64,000 bases of DNA, taken from assembly GCF_015277815.1 (NCBI RefSeq), contig NZ_CP063813.1, positions 1,984,001 to 2,048,000 of the forward strand, given 5' to 3'. Position 1 is the stretch's first letter, and every line of letters begins with the position of its first letter. Under the pieces are notes generated by a model. That model did not search any database, was not told the origin of the DNA, and saw only the letters and a list, made by a program, of their open reading frames with translations. Source of the DNA: Microbacterium atlanticum. GTDB taxonomy: Bacteria > Actinomycetota > Actinomycetes > Actinomycetales > Microbacteriaceae. Shown here piece after piece: positions 25,981-34,551 of this stretch. A program made the position numbers and the translations under genes.

Positions 25981-28900
25981 TCACCCCAGGCACTGGGGAC
26001 CGAGAAGCCCCTTCAACTCTCCGTAGAGATCGGGGGTGATCCGCACCGTGTGCGGCACCTCGAAGACCTTCGCGACACTGCCGCTGTGCAGCTTGAGCGA
26101 CACCTCGGTGTCGCCGGCGTGCCGCTGCAGAGTCTGGAGCAGCTCCCCGATGACGTCCTCGTTCGCCCGCCGCTCCGGCATGACGAGCACCAGCGAGCTG
26201 GACTCGTCCAGCGATCCCAGGTCGGGGACGAAGGCCGACTGGGCGTGCAGGTTCATGCCGTCGTCGCGCCGCGACACGCGCCCCCGCACCACCAGGATCG
26301 AATCGCCCTGCAGCATGTGCTGGAACTCGGTGTAGGTCTTGCCCATGAACATGACCGTGATCTCGCCGTCGAAATCCTCGACGGTGATCATGCCGTACGG
26401 ATTGCCGCTCTGCTTCGCGACGCGATGCTGGACGCTGGTGACCAGACCGGCGATCGTGACCTGGTCGCCGTCGCCGACGTCCTCCGATGCGAGGAGGTCG
26501 TGGATGCTGGTGGACGCGTGCTTAGCGAGCGGGATCTCCAGGCCCGCCAGCGGGTGGTCCGACACGTACAGGCCGAGCATCTCGCGTTCGAAGGCCAGCT
26601 TGTCCTTCTTGGTCCACTCCGGACGCTCGGGGACCTTCACCGCCTGCTGGGGCTCGTCGTCGCCCCACAGCGAGTCGAAGTCGAAGCCGACCTCGCCGTT
26701 GGCCTCGCGTCGCTTGTCGAGCACCGCCGCCTCGGTCGCGTCCTCGTGGATCTCCATGAGCGCGCGCCGCGTCGAGCCGAGCGAGTCGAATGCTCCGGCC
26801 TTGATGAGCGATTCCACGGTGCGCTTGTTGGCGACATGCACGGGCACCTTCGCGAGGAAGTCGTGGAAGGACGCGAACGGCGCTTCGACCCGGGACTCCA
26901 CGATCGCGTCGACGACGTTGGTGCCGACGTTGCGGACGGCACCGAGCCCGAAGCGGATGTCTTCGCCGACGGCCGCGAAGTACCGGATCGACTCGCCCAC
27001 ATCAGGTGGCAGCACCTTGATCCCCATGCGGCGGCACTCGTTCAGGTAGACGGCCATCTTGTCTTTGGAGTCGCCGACGCTGGTCAGCAGCGCCGCCATG
27101 TACTCGGCTGGGTAGTGCGCCTTGAGGTACGCCGTCCAGTACGAGACCAGGCCGTAGGCGGCGGAGTGCGCTTTGTTGAATGCGTAGTCCGAGAACGGGA
27201 GCAGGATGTCCCACAGCGCCTGGATCGCGGCGTCGCCGAAGCCGCGCTCTCTCATGCCGCCCGAGAAGCCCTCGTACTGCTTGTCGAGCTCCGACTTCTT
27301 CTTCTTGCCCATCGCGCGGCGGAGGATGTCCGCCTGCCCGAGGGAGAACCCCGCCACCTTCTGGGCGATGGCCATGACCTGCTCCTGATAGATGATCAGG
27401 CCGTAGCTGATGTCGAGGATCTCCTTCAGCGGCTCCTCGAGCTCAGGGTGGATGGGCGTCACCTCCTGCTGGCCGTTCTTGCGGAGGGCGTAGTTGATGT
27501 GCGAGTTGGCACCCATGGGGCCCGGCCGGTACAGCGCGATGACGGCCGAGACGTCTTCGAAGTTGTCGGGCTTCATGAGGCGCAGCAGCGACCGCATCGG
27601 CCCGCCGTCGAGCTGGAACACGCCCAGCGTGTCGCCACGGGTGAGGAGGTCGTAGGCGGCCCGGTCGTCGAGCGCGAGGTGCTCGAGGTCGAGCTCCTCC
27701 CCGCGGTTCATGCGGATGTTGTCGAGAGCGTCGGAGATGATCGTGAGGTTTCGAAGCCCCAGGAAGTCCATCTTGATGAGGCCGAGCGTCTCGCACGACG
27801 GGTAGTCGAACTGCGTGACGATCTGGCCGTCCTGCTCGCGGCGCATGATGGGGATGATGTCGAGCAGCGGCTCGCTGGACATGATCACGCCCGCGGCGTG
27901 CACGCCCCATTGGCGCTTCAGCCCCTCCAGCCCGAGCGCCCGGTCGAACACCGTCTTGGCCTCGGGGTCGGTGTCGATGAGGGCGCGGAACTCGCTGGCC
28001 TCCTTGTATCGCGGATGCTGGGGGTCGAACATCCCGCTCAGCGGCATGTCTTTGCCCATGACCGCCGGAGGCATCGCCTTTGTGAGCCGCTCGCCCATGC
28101 TGAAGGGGAAGCCGAGCACCCGCCCGGCGTCCTTCAGCGCCTGCTTGGACTTGATGGTGCCGTACGTGACGATCTGCGCGACGCGCTCGGAACCGTACTT
28201 CTCGGTGACGTAGTCGATGACCTCGCCGCGTCGACGGTCGTCGAAGTCGACGTCGAAGTCCGGCATCGAGACGCGGTCGGGGTTGAGGAAGCGCTCGAAG
28301 ATCAGGCCGTGCTCGAGCGGATCGAGATCGGTGATGCGCATCGCGTACGCCACCATCGAGCCGGCGCCGGAGCCGCGGCCGGGACCGACGCGGATGCCGT
28401 TGTCCTTGGCCCAGTTGATGAAGTCGGCCACGACGAGGAAGTAGCCGGGGAAGCCCATCTGCAGGATGATCCCGGTCTCGTACTCGGCCTGCTTGCGCAC
28501 GCGATCGGGGATCCCGTGGGGGTAGCGGTAGTGCAGACCCGCCTCGACCTCCTTGACGAGCCAGCTGTCCTCGGTCTCGCCGTCGGGAACCGGGAAGCGC
28601 GGCATGTAGTTCGCCGAGGTGTTGAACTCGACCTCGCACCGCTCCGCGATGAGGAGCGTGTTGTCGCACGCCTCGGGGTGGTCGCGGAAGATCTGCCGCA
28701 TCTCCTGCGCGGTCTTGACGTAGTAGCCGTCACCGTCGAACTTGAAGCGGTTCGGGTCGTCGAGCGTGGAGCCGGACTGCACGCACAGCAGCGCCGCGTG
28801 CGCGTCCGCCTCGTGCTGGTGCGTGTAGTGGGAGTCGTTGGTCGCCACGAGCGGGATGTCGAGGTCCTTGGCCAGCCGCAGCAGGTCGGTCATGACCCGC

Positions 28901-29499
28901 CGCTCGATGGACAGCCCGTGGTCCATGATCTCGGCGAAGTAGTTCTCCTTGCCGAAGATGTCCTGGAACTCCGCGGCGGCCGCCCGCGCGGCGTCGTACT
29001 GCCCGAGCCGCAGACGCGTCTGGACCTCGCCCGAGGGACACCCCGTCGTCGCGATCAGACCCTTCCCGTACGTCTCGAGCAGCTCCCGGTCCATGCGGGG
29101 CTTGAAGTAGTACCCCTCCATGCTCGACAGCGAGCTGAGACGGAAGAGGTTGTGCATGCCCTCGGTGCTCTGGCTCCACATCGTCATGTGGGTGTAGGCC
29201 CCCGAGCCCGAGACGTCGTCGCTCTTCTGCTCGGGCGAACCCCACGCCACGCGCGACTTGTCGCTGCGGTGCGTTCCCGGTGTGACGTACGCCTCGAGGC
29301 CGATGATCGGCTTGACCCCCGCCGCCTTCGCCGCGTTGTAGAACTCGAACGCCGCGAACGTGTTGCCGTGGTCGGTCACCGCGATCGCGGGCATGCCGTA
29401 CTCGGCCGCGGCCTGCGTCATCGCGCCGATCTTGGCGGCTCCGTCGAGCATCGAGTACTCGCTGTGGACGTGCAGATGAACGAAGGAGTCGGATGCCAC
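25981..29499 (-). CDS. dnaE: DNA polymerase III alpha subunit
   Basis: A 1172-residue C-family replicative polymerase. The PHP domain is at the start (FVHLHVHSEYSMLDGAAKIG) with its metal-binding residues intact, which in actinobacterial DnaE1 provides proofreading. The palm carries PDFDVDFDD, with catalytic aspartates, and the fingers, tandem helix-hairpin-helix and OB-fold (QVTIAGLVTSVQHRV) follow. The length is normal for DnaE1, much longer than the mutagenic DnaE2. GTG 29499 is six bases behind TAGACT, a leaderless arrangement. Neighbours are unrelated to replication. Confidence 0.97.
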   Translation of the reverse strand: MASDSFVHLHVHSEYSMLDGAAKIGAMTQAAAEYGMPAIAVTDHGNTFAAFEFYNAAKAAGVKPIIGLEAYVTPGTHRSDKSRVAWGSPEQKSDDVSGSGAYTHMTMWSQSTEGMHNLFRLSSLSSMEGYYFKPRMDRELLETYGKGLIATTGCPSGEVQTRLRLGQYDAARAAAAEFQDIFGKENYFAEIMDHGLSIERRVMTDLLRLAKDLDIPLVATNDSHYTHQHEADAHAALLCVQSGSTLDDPNRFKFDGDGYYVKTAQEMRQIFRDHPEACDNTLLIAERCEVEFNTSANYMPRFPVPDGETEDSWLVKEVEAGLHYRYPHGIPDRVRKQAEYETGIILQMGFPGYFLVVADFINWAKDNGIRVGPGRGSGAGSMVAYAMRITDLDPLEHGLIFERFLNPDRVSMPDFDVDFDDRRRGEVIDYVTEKYGSERVAQIVTYGTIKSKQALKDAGRVLGFPFSMGERLTKAMPPAVMGKDMPLSGMFDPQHPRYKEASEFRALIDTDPEAKTVFDRALGLEGLKRQWGVHAAGVIMSSEPLLDIIPIMRREQDGQIVTQFDYPSCETLGLIKMDFLGLRNLTIISDALDNIRMNRGEELDLEHLALDDRAAYDLLTRGDTLGVFQLDGGPMRSLLRLMKPDNFEDVSAVIALYRPGPMGANSHINYALRKNGQQEVTPIHPELEEPLKEILDISYGLIIYQEQVMAIAQKVAGFSLGQADILRRAMGKKKKSELDKQYEGFSGGMRERGFGDAAIQALWDILLPFSDYAFNKAHSAAYGLVSYWTAYLKAHYPAEYMAALLTSVGDSKDKMAVYLNECRRMGIKVLPPDVGESIRYFAAVGEDIRFGLGAVRNVGTNVVDAIVESRVEAPFASFHDFLAKVPVHVANKRTVESLIKAGAFDSLGSTRRALMEIHEDATEAAVLDKRREANGEVGFDFDSLWGDDEPQQAVKVPERPEWTKKDKLAFEREMLGLYVSDHPLAGLEIPLAKHASTSIHDLLASEDVGDGDQVTIAGLVTSVQHRVAKQSGNPYGMITVEDFDGEITVMFMGKTYTEFQHMLQGDSILVVRGRVSRRDDGMNLHAQSAFVPDLGSLDESSSLVLVMPERRANEDVIGELLQTLQRHAGDTEVSLKLHSGSVAKVFEVPHTVRITPDLYGELKGLLGPQCLG

Positions 29500-29574
29500 G
29501 CACCGAGTCTAGGTCGGGCCGCCGACACGGCCCTCGGCGGCGCTCGTGAGTCGCGCGCGCCGGCGGGGAGGTCG

Positions 29575-29599
29575 CCTCACCCTCGACCTCAGGGTGAGG
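29575..29599. terminator. Hairpin between the acetyltransferase and dnaE genes
   Basis: CCTCACCCT and AGGGTGAGG are perfect nine-base arms around a seven-base loop. It lies in the gap 29500-29675, which otherwise holds only the dnaE TAGACT box. No T tract follows on either strand, so terminator function is uncertain. Confidence 0.35.
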
Positions 29600-29675
29600 G
29601 TCGGCGGCTGCTCAGCGACCCGGTCGTCGAGATGGCCCCGCCCGCGATGCCGCCGTTCATCGCACTGTCGTGCCG

Positions 29676-30245
29676 CTAGAGCTGCCGCCGCATCAGCACC
29701 CGCGGGAATCCCGCCAGGACGGACTGGGTGTCGGCGGCTTTGGTGAACCCGGCCTTCTCGAACAGCCCGCGGGTCCCGACGTAGGCCATTGTGAGGTCGA
29801 CCTTCTCGCCGGCGTTGTCGACCGGGTATCCCTCGATGGCAGGGGCGCCCTGCGCGCGGGCGAAGTCGACGGCACCGGCGAGCAGCGCGTGCGAGATGCC
29901 TGCGCCGCGATGGCCGGGTCGCACCCGGATGCACCACACGCTCCAGACGTCGAGGTCGTCGACGTGCGGGATCTTCCGGAAGGTCGCGAAGTGGGTGCGC
30001 GAGCGCGGAGCGACGGCGGCCCAGCCGACGGGCTCGCCGTCGTCGTAGGCCACCACCCCGATCGGGCCCTCCTCGTCCATGAGCCGACGCACCCGCTCGC
30101 CGCGCTCGGGACCCTTCAGCGCGACGTTCTCCTTGCTCGGGATGCGGTAGCTGAGGCAGAAGCAGACGCTGGAGGTGGGTTTCTTCGGCCCCACCAGCGT
30201 CGCGACGTCTTCGAACACCGTCGCCGGTCGCACCTCGATCGCCAT
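29676..30245 (-). CDS. GNAT-family acetyltransferase
   Basis: A 189-residue protein. VVAYDDGEPVGWAAVAPRS is the central beta hairpin and VWCIRVRPGHRGAGISHALLAGAVDFAR is the acetyl-CoA pyrophosphate loop (R/Q-x-x-G-x-G/A type). The C-terminal FEKAGFTKAADTQSVL is the usual last strand. The N-terminal cysteine pair in SVCFCLSY resembles a subgroup annotated in actinobacteria without known substrate. ATG 30245 gives this length; no ribosome site is visible. It is divergent from the Nudix gene, 48 bases apart, and may share its promoter region. Confidence 0.88.
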   Translation of the reverse strand: MAIEVRPATVFEDVATLVGPKKPTSSVCFCLSYRIPSKENVALKGPERGERVRRLMDEEGPIGVVAYDDGEPVGWAAVAPRSRTHFATFRKIPHVDDLDVWSVWCIRVRPGHRGAGISHALLAGAVDFARAQGAPAIEGYPVDNAGEKVDLTMAYVGTRGLFEKAGFTKAADTQSVLAGFPRVLMRRQL

Positions 30246-30293
30246 GGGTCCAGTGTGGACGGCGGCTCCGACATCCGCCCCTAGCCTGGAAGC

Positions 30294-30770
30294 ATGCCCA
30301 CCCCCGACTTCGTCCTCGAGCTGCGCCGCAAGATCGGCACCGACCCGCTGCCCCTCGTCGGGGTGACGGCCGTCGTCACCCGCGGCGGGCAGGTCCTGCT
30401 CGGCCGCCGCAGCGACAACGGCCACCTGACGCCGGTCACCGGCATCGTCGACCCCGGCGAGGAGCCGGCCGACGCGGCCGTGCGCGAGACGCTCGAGGAG
30501 GCAGGCGTGGTGTGCCGCGTCGAGCGCCTCGTCTGGGTGCACCAGATCCCCCGGATCACGTATGAGAACGGCGACCAGAGCGACTACCTCGACCTGACGT
30601 TCCGGTGCACGTGGGTGTCGGGCGAGCCGTATCCCGCAGACGGCGAGATGACCGAGGTGGGCTGGTACGACATCCAGGGACTGCCGGAGTTCGAGCAGTC
30701 CGACATGCGGCGGCGCATCGACGCCGCCCTCCGCGAGCATCCTGCCGCCCGGTTCGAGGGTGGTCGCTGA
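30294..30770 (+). CDS. Nudix hydrolase
   Basis: A 158-residue protein with the full Nudix box GIVDPGEEPADAAVRETLEEAG, reported here in pieces: G at the start, E in GEEP, and RETLEEAG at the end. The box binds magnesium and cleaves a nucleoside diphosphate linked to another moiety; ADP-ribose, oxidised nucleotides or NADH are possible substrates. The helix QSDYLDLTFRCTW is common in ADP-ribose type members. ATG 30294 stands six bases behind TAGCCT, so the mRNA is probably leaderless. It converges with the rluD-like gene, 25 bases away. Confidence 0.92.
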   Translation: MPTPDFVLELRRKIGTDPLPLVGVTAVVTRGGQVLLGRRSDNGHLTPVTGIVDPGEEPADAAVRETLEEAGVVCRVERLVWVHQIPRITYENGDQSDYLDLTFRCTWVSGEPYPADGEMTEVGWYDIQGLPEFEQSDMRRRIDAALREHPAARFEGGR

Positions 30771-30795
30771 ACCCCGACCCCGCGCCGCCACCCGC

Positions 30796-31716
30796 TCAGT
30801 CGCCGCGCAGCAGCTCCAGGGCGTGCGCGAGGTCGGCCGGGTACTCCGACGTGAAGGTGCTCCACTCCCCCGTCGCCGGGTGGACGAACGACAGCTCGTG
30901 CGCGTGCAGCCACTGGCGCGTCAGCCCCAGCCGGGCCGAGACCGTCGGGTCGCCGCCGTACAGCGGATCGCCGACGCACGGATGCCGGTGCGCGGCCATG
31001 TGCACGCGGATCTGGTGGGTGCGCCCGGTCTCCAGGTGGATCTCGAGCAGCGACGCGCCGGGGAACGCCTCGATCGTCTCGTAGTGCGTGACCGAGTCCT
31101 TGCCGTCGGGAATGACGGCGAACTTCCACGAGTGCGACGGATGCCGCCCGATCGGGGCGTCGATGGTGCCGACGAGCGGGTCGGGGTGCCCCTGCACGAC
31201 CGTGTGATAGATCTTCTCGACGTCGCGCTCCTTGAACGCCCGCTTGAGGGCGGTGTACGCGCGCTCGGTCTTGGCCACCACCATCAGGCCGCTCGTGCCG
31301 ACGTCCAGGCGGTGCACGACGCCCTGTCGCTCGGCTGCGCCGGTCGTGGCGATGCGGAATCCGCCGGCAGCGAGAGCGCCGAGCACGGTCGGGCCCTCCC
31401 AACCCAGGGAGGGATGGGCGGCGACCCCGGCGGGCTTGTCCACCACCACGATGTCGTCGTCGTCGTGGGCGATGCCGAGGTCGGGCACCTCGACCGGCAC
31501 CACGCGCGGCTCCTCCTTCGGCGCCCACGACACCTCGAGCCAGGCGCCGCCGCGCAGCTTGTCGGACTTCGCAAGCGTGCGGCCGTCCATCGCCACGCCG
31601 CCGCGCTCGGCGACCTCGGCGGCGAAGGTCCGCGAGAAGCCGAGCATCTTGGCCAGCGCGGCGTCGACCCTTGTCCCGTCGAGGCCGTCGGGCACGGGAA
31701 GGCTGCGTGACTCCAC
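30796..31716 (-). CDS. rluD: RluA-family pseudouridine synthase (RluD-like)
   Basis: A 306-residue RNA-modifying enzyme. Residues 15-75 form an S4-type RNA-binding domain ([24 protein letters not shown]). [16 protein letters not shown] holds the catalytic aspartate. [19 protein letters not shown] is the third conserved block. The nearest characterised relative is RluD, which modifies large-subunit rRNA; the exact site cannot be told. GTG 31716 begins one base after the lspA stop, so translation is coupled. The two genes are neighbours in many bacteria. Confidence 0.92.
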   Translation of the reverse strand: MESRSLPVPDGLDGTRVDAALAKMLGFSRTFAAEVAERGGVAMDGRTLAKSDKLRGGAWLEVSWAPKEEPRVVPVEVPDLGIAHDDDDIVVVDKPAGVAAHPSLGWEGPTVLGALAAGGFRIATTGAAERQGVVHRLDVGTSGLMVVAKTERAYTALKRAFKERDVEKIYHTVVQGHPDPLVGTIDAPIGRHPSHSWKFAVIPDGKDSVTHYETIEAFPGASLLEIHLETGRTHQIRVHMAAHRHPCVGDPLYGGDPTVSARLGLTRQWLHAHELSFVHPATGEWSTFTSEYPADLAHALELLRGD

Positions 31717-31717
31717 G

Positions 31718-32320
31718 TCAGTCCTTCGGAGTGTCGGATGCCGCGGCATCCGCCTGCTCGTCATCCACCGGCCGGGCGGCCTCGCGTCGCAGCTCGCGCG
31801 TGCCGTCGAGATGCAGCCCGACCAGCACGAGGATCGCGACGCCGATCATCATCGAGACGATGAAGATGTCCGCGATGTTGTAGATCGCGGGCGACATGCC
31901 AGGCAGGAACCAGAGCCAGGGGGTGTTGATGAAGTCGATGACGTGCCCGACGGCGAAGCCGGGCTCCCGCAGCAGACGGTCGGTCAGGTTGCCCAGAACG
32001 CCGCCGAGCAGCAGGCCGAGGACGACCGCCCAGAGGCGCGAGCGCACGCGCCTGGCGGCGAGCCACCCGATCACCACAGCCACTGCGGCGAGGGCGATGG
32101 TGAAGATCCACGTGACCTCGGCGCCGAGCGAGAACGCGGCGCCGGGGTTTCGCGTGAGGTAGAAGATCAGGAAGTCGCCGATGACGTGCACCGGCTCCTG
32201 GTACGGCAGGTTCTGCAGCGCGAAATGCTTCGCCAACTGGTCGGCGGCCAGCACCAGCACCGCGAGAGTCGCGATGATGGTGCCGGCCGCCGCCTGACGA
32301 AGGGGTGGTCGGCCCGTCAA
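31718..32320 (-). CDS. lspA: Lipoprotein signal peptidase (signal peptidase II)
   Basis: A 200-residue protein with four membrane helices that cleaves lipoprotein signal peptides. [15 protein letters not shown] and YNIADIFIV contain the catalytic aspartates. The hydrophilic tail of about 35 residues, ending [11 protein letters not shown], is longer than in E. coli; it contains a perfect 18-base DNA palindrome (31735-31752). The start is TTG 32320, eight bases after the wag31 stop; no better codon fits. Substrates in this window include CtaC and the lipoprotein at 5589. Confidence 0.94.
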   Translation of the reverse strand: MTGRPPLRQAAAGTIIATLAVLVLAADQLAKHFALQNLPYQEPVHVIGDFLIFYLTRNPGAAFSLGAEVTWIFTIALAAVAVVIGWLAARRVRSRLWAVVLGLLLGGVLGNLTDRLLREPGFAVGHVIDFINTPWLWFLPGMSPAIYNIADIFIVSMMIGVAILVLVGLHLDGTRELRREAARPVDDEQADAAASDTPKD

Positions 32321-32329
32321 GGACCGGGC

Positions 32330-32902
32330 CTAGAGACCGACGGCCGTGACCGGCTGTGCGCCGGACGTGGTCGCCGTGGTCTCGAGGTCGCGCAGCTTGC
32401 CCTCGATGTAGCTGCGCAGCTGCGCACGGTAGTCGCGCTCGAAGTTGCGCAGCTCCGAGATGCGGCCCTCGAGGTTGGTGCGCTCGCGCTCCAGGCGGGC
32501 GACCTCCTCGCGACCGCGCGTCTCGGCCTCGGAGATGATCGAGGCCGCCTGCGCCTTCGCGTCGGCGATGAGCTGGTCGCGCTGCGCGATGCCCTCGGCG
32601 ACGTGCTCGTCGTGAAGGCGCTGCGCGAGCTCGATGATGCCGGCGCTCGCGGCCGGCCCGCCGGCGGCGGCCGGAGCAGGGGTCTCGGCGGGAGCGGGGG
32701 CTGCAGCTGCGGCGGGGGCCGGGGCGGCGCCGGACTCGTACGCGGCCAGCTTGGCCTTCAGCTCCTCGTTCTCAGCCAGAGCCTTGCGCCACTCGACGAC
32801 GATCTCGTCGAGGAAGTCGTCGACCTCATCCGGGTCGAAGCCCTCCTTGAAGCGGACGTGCTGGAACTGCTTGGTGACGACGTCATCGGGGGACAATGCC
32901 AT
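32330..32902 (-). CDS. wag31: DivIVA/Wag31 polar growth protein
   Basis: A 190-residue coiled-coil protein. MALSPDDVVTKQFQHVRFKEGFDPDEVDDFLDEI is the conserved membrane-sensing N-terminal domain, given here in part. A proline-alanine linker (about residues 65-85) separates it from a C-terminal coiled coil (IIELAQRLHDEHVAEGIAQR onward). It marks curved poles and recruits the wall synthesis machinery for apical growth. ATG 32902 has AAAGAGGAATC. A seven-base-pair hairpin lies in its leader. It ends the dcw neighbourhood behind sepF and yggT. Confidence 0.95.
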   Translation of the reverse strand: MALSPDDVVTKQFQHVRFKEGFDPDEVDDFLDEIVVEWRKALAENEELKAKLAAYESGAAPAPAAAAAPAPAETPAPAAAGGPAASAGIIELAQRLHDEHVAEGIAQRDQLIADAKAQAASIISEAETRGREEVARLERERTNLEGRISELRNFERDYRAQLRSYIEGKLRDLETTATTSGAQPVTAVGL

Positions 32903-32951
32903 GGTGATTCCTCTTTCGAGCGCTCTGGTCGCTGGCCGATGTCGGGGCCGG

Positions 32952-32969
32952 ACCGCCGGTGACGGCGGT
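32952..32969 (-). promoter_or_regulatory. Hairpin in the wag31 leader
   Basis: ACCGCCG and CGGCGGT form a seven-base-pair stem with a four-base loop. A TATGCT box lies just upstream on the minus strand near 32980, so the hairpin would be near the 5' end of a leader of about 70 bases. Confidence 0.4.
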
Positions 32970-33033
32970 GCGTATCAGCCAAGCATAGCCACCGGGTCGG
33001 GGAGTGTCGAAGGACAGCGGGGTCGCCGTCGCG

Positions 33034-33333
33034 TCAGCCCGCGAGCGTGCGCGTGACGCTGAGCAGGATGAACACCAGCAGCATGGTCAGCGCGAAGCCG
33101 AAGTCGATCGCGATCGCACCGACGCGCAGCGGCGGGATGAAGCGCCGGAACAGCTTGATGGGCGGGTCCGTGACGGTGTAGACGAGCTCGGCCGCGACCA
33201 GGCCGGCGCCGCGCGGACGCCATTCGCGGTTGAAGAACGGGATCCAGTCCAGGATCAGCCGGGCGAGCAACACGAAGACATAGAGCAGCAGCGCGAGGTT
33301 GAGGATCGCTGCGATGGTTTGGACGACGGCCAC
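33034..33333 (-). CDS. YggT-family membrane protein
   Basis: A 99-residue protein with two membrane helices, about 8-28 (AAILNLALLLYVFVLLARL) and 72-94. The link NREWRPRGAGLVAAELVYTVTDPPIKLFRRFIPPLR contains DPP and P-x-LRRxIPP-like residues, the YggT signature. It is regularly placed between sepF and divIVA in actinobacteria and is assumed to help division or osmotic balance; no activity is proven. GTG 33333 lies six bases behind TAGTCT, the TAG of which is the sepF stop codon. Confidence 0.92.
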   Translation of the reverse strand: MAVVQTIAAILNLALLLYVFVLLARLILDWIPFFNREWRPRGAGLVAAELVYTVTDPPIKLFRRFIPPLRVGAIAIDFGFALTMLLVFILLSVTRTLAG

Positions 33334-33342
33334 GTAGCCAGA

Positions 33343-33807
33343 CTACGGCTGCGTGAAGGGGACGGACTCCGGGTCGGCCTGGGCGACCGCGCCGTCACCC
33401 GACACCGCGACGTTCTCGGGCGACAGCAGGAAGACCTTGCTCGTCACGCGCTCGATCCGCCCGTAGAGGCCGAGGGAGAGCCCGCTCGCGAAGTCGATGA
33501 GGCGGCGCGCGTCGGCGTCGCTCATCTGCGAGAGGTTGATGATGACCGGGATGCCGTCGCGGAAGTTCTCCGCGATGATCTGCGCGTCGCGGTACTGCTT
33601 CGGGTGCACGGTGAGGATCTCGTTGATCGCCGTCGGCGCCGGCTGCCGCACCACGGCGGGTCGGTGGATCGGCGTGACCGGAGCCGCGGGCTTCTCGACG
33701 GCCTTCTCGGACGTGCGAGCACGCGGCTGGGGGGCCGGCTCTTCGTAGACCTCTTCCTCGTCCGCGAGGCCGAGGTACACCATGGTCTTCTTGAGCGGGT
33801 TCGACAT
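33343..33807 (-). CDS. sepF: Cell division protein SepF
   Basis: A 154-residue protein. [19 protein letters not shown] is the N-terminal membrane-binding amphipathic segment. After a linker, residues about 65-150 form the SepF fold ([19 protein letters not shown] and [22 protein letters not shown]). It links FtsZ to the membrane, replacing FtsA, which is absent. ATG 33807 has GGAGGATCAG. A second in-frame ATG at 33828 lies eight bases behind TAGCCT, so two start sites, leadered and leaderless, are possible. Confidence 0.95.
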   Translation of the reverse strand: MSNPLKKTMVYLGLADEEEVYEEPAPQPRARTSEKAVEKPAAPVTPIHRPAVVRQPAPTAINEILTVHPKQYRDAQIIAENFRDGIPVIINLSQMSDADARRLIDFASGLSLGLYGRIERVTSKVFLLSPENVAVSGDGAVAQADPESVPFTQP

Positions 33808-33839
33808 CTGATCCTCCGTAGTGCTCATCTGTTCCGAGG

Positions 33840-34526
33840 CTAGCCGCGTTGTGGTCTGGGGCCCGTGATTGCCGAGCCGATCCGTAGGTGTGTCGCGCCG
33901 GCCGCGATGGCTTCGGCGAAGTCGGCGGTCATCCCGGCCGAGATCCACTCTGCAGCGGGCACGACGGTGCGCACGGTGTCGGCGAGGCCCCGGAGCCGCT
34001 CGAACGCCGACGTGGGCGGCTCTTCCAGCGGGGCGACCGCCATGACGCCGCGAACGCGCAGCGAGGAGAGCGCGGCGGTGTGGGCGGCCAGCGCTTCCAG
34101 CTCCGCCGGGGCGACGCCGCCGCGCGCCGGATCCTCGGTGAGATTGACCTGCAGCAGCACGTCGAGCACCGGCTGGCCGGGCTCCGCTGCCGCGTGCAGC
34201 GCGTCGGCGAGGCGCAGGCGGTCGACGGAGTGGACGACGGATGCCGCCGCCCTGATCGCCCGTGCCTTGTTGGTCTGCGCCTGCCCGATGAAGTGCCATC
34301 GGAGCCCGTCGAGGCGGCCGACCTCAGCGACCTTGCGGCTGAACTCCTGCTGGCGGTTCTCCCCCACGTCCCGGACGCCGAGCCGGTGCAGCTCGGCGAC
34401 CAGCGACGCGGGGTGGAACTTCGTCACGACGATGCGGGTGATCTCGGACGGGTCGCGACCGGCCGCGCGCGCGGCATCCGCGATCCGCTCGTCGACCGCC
34501 GCGAGACGCGAGCAGAGATCTCCCAT
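33840..34526 (-). CDS. YggS-family PLP homeostasis protein
   Basis: A 228-residue single-domain, fold-III type PLP-binding protein. [19 protein letters not shown] carries the PLP lysine and [12 protein letters not shown] follows; [15 protein letters not shown] and [25 protein letters not shown] bind the phosphate. These proteins buffer intracellular PLP and affect amino acid levels; no catalytic reaction is proven. ATG 34526 lacks a strong ribosome site. It directly follows ftsZ on the same strand, and the pgeF gene often found between them is absent. Confidence 0.94.
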   Translation of the reverse strand: MGDLCSRLAAVDERIADAARAAGRDPSEITRIVVTKFHPASLVAELHRLGVRDVGENRQQEFSRKVAEVGRLDGLRWHFIGQAQTNKARAIRAAASVVHSVDRLRLADALHAAAEPGQPVLDVLLQVNLTEDPARGGVAPAELEALAAHTAALSSLRVRGVMAVAPLEEPPTSAFERLRGLADTVRTVVPAAEWISAGMTADFAEAIAAGATHLRIGSAITGPRPQRG

Positions 34527-34551
34527 TGCGTCCCCGGGTGTGTGGAAGTGG

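Noticed and set aside
26050..29679. Open frame of about 1209 codons on the plus strand opposite dnaE
   Set aside because: It mirrors dnaE, is rich in Arg, His, Asp and Val in the pattern of a GC-rich antisense frame, has no domain, and dnaE is unmistakable on the other strand.
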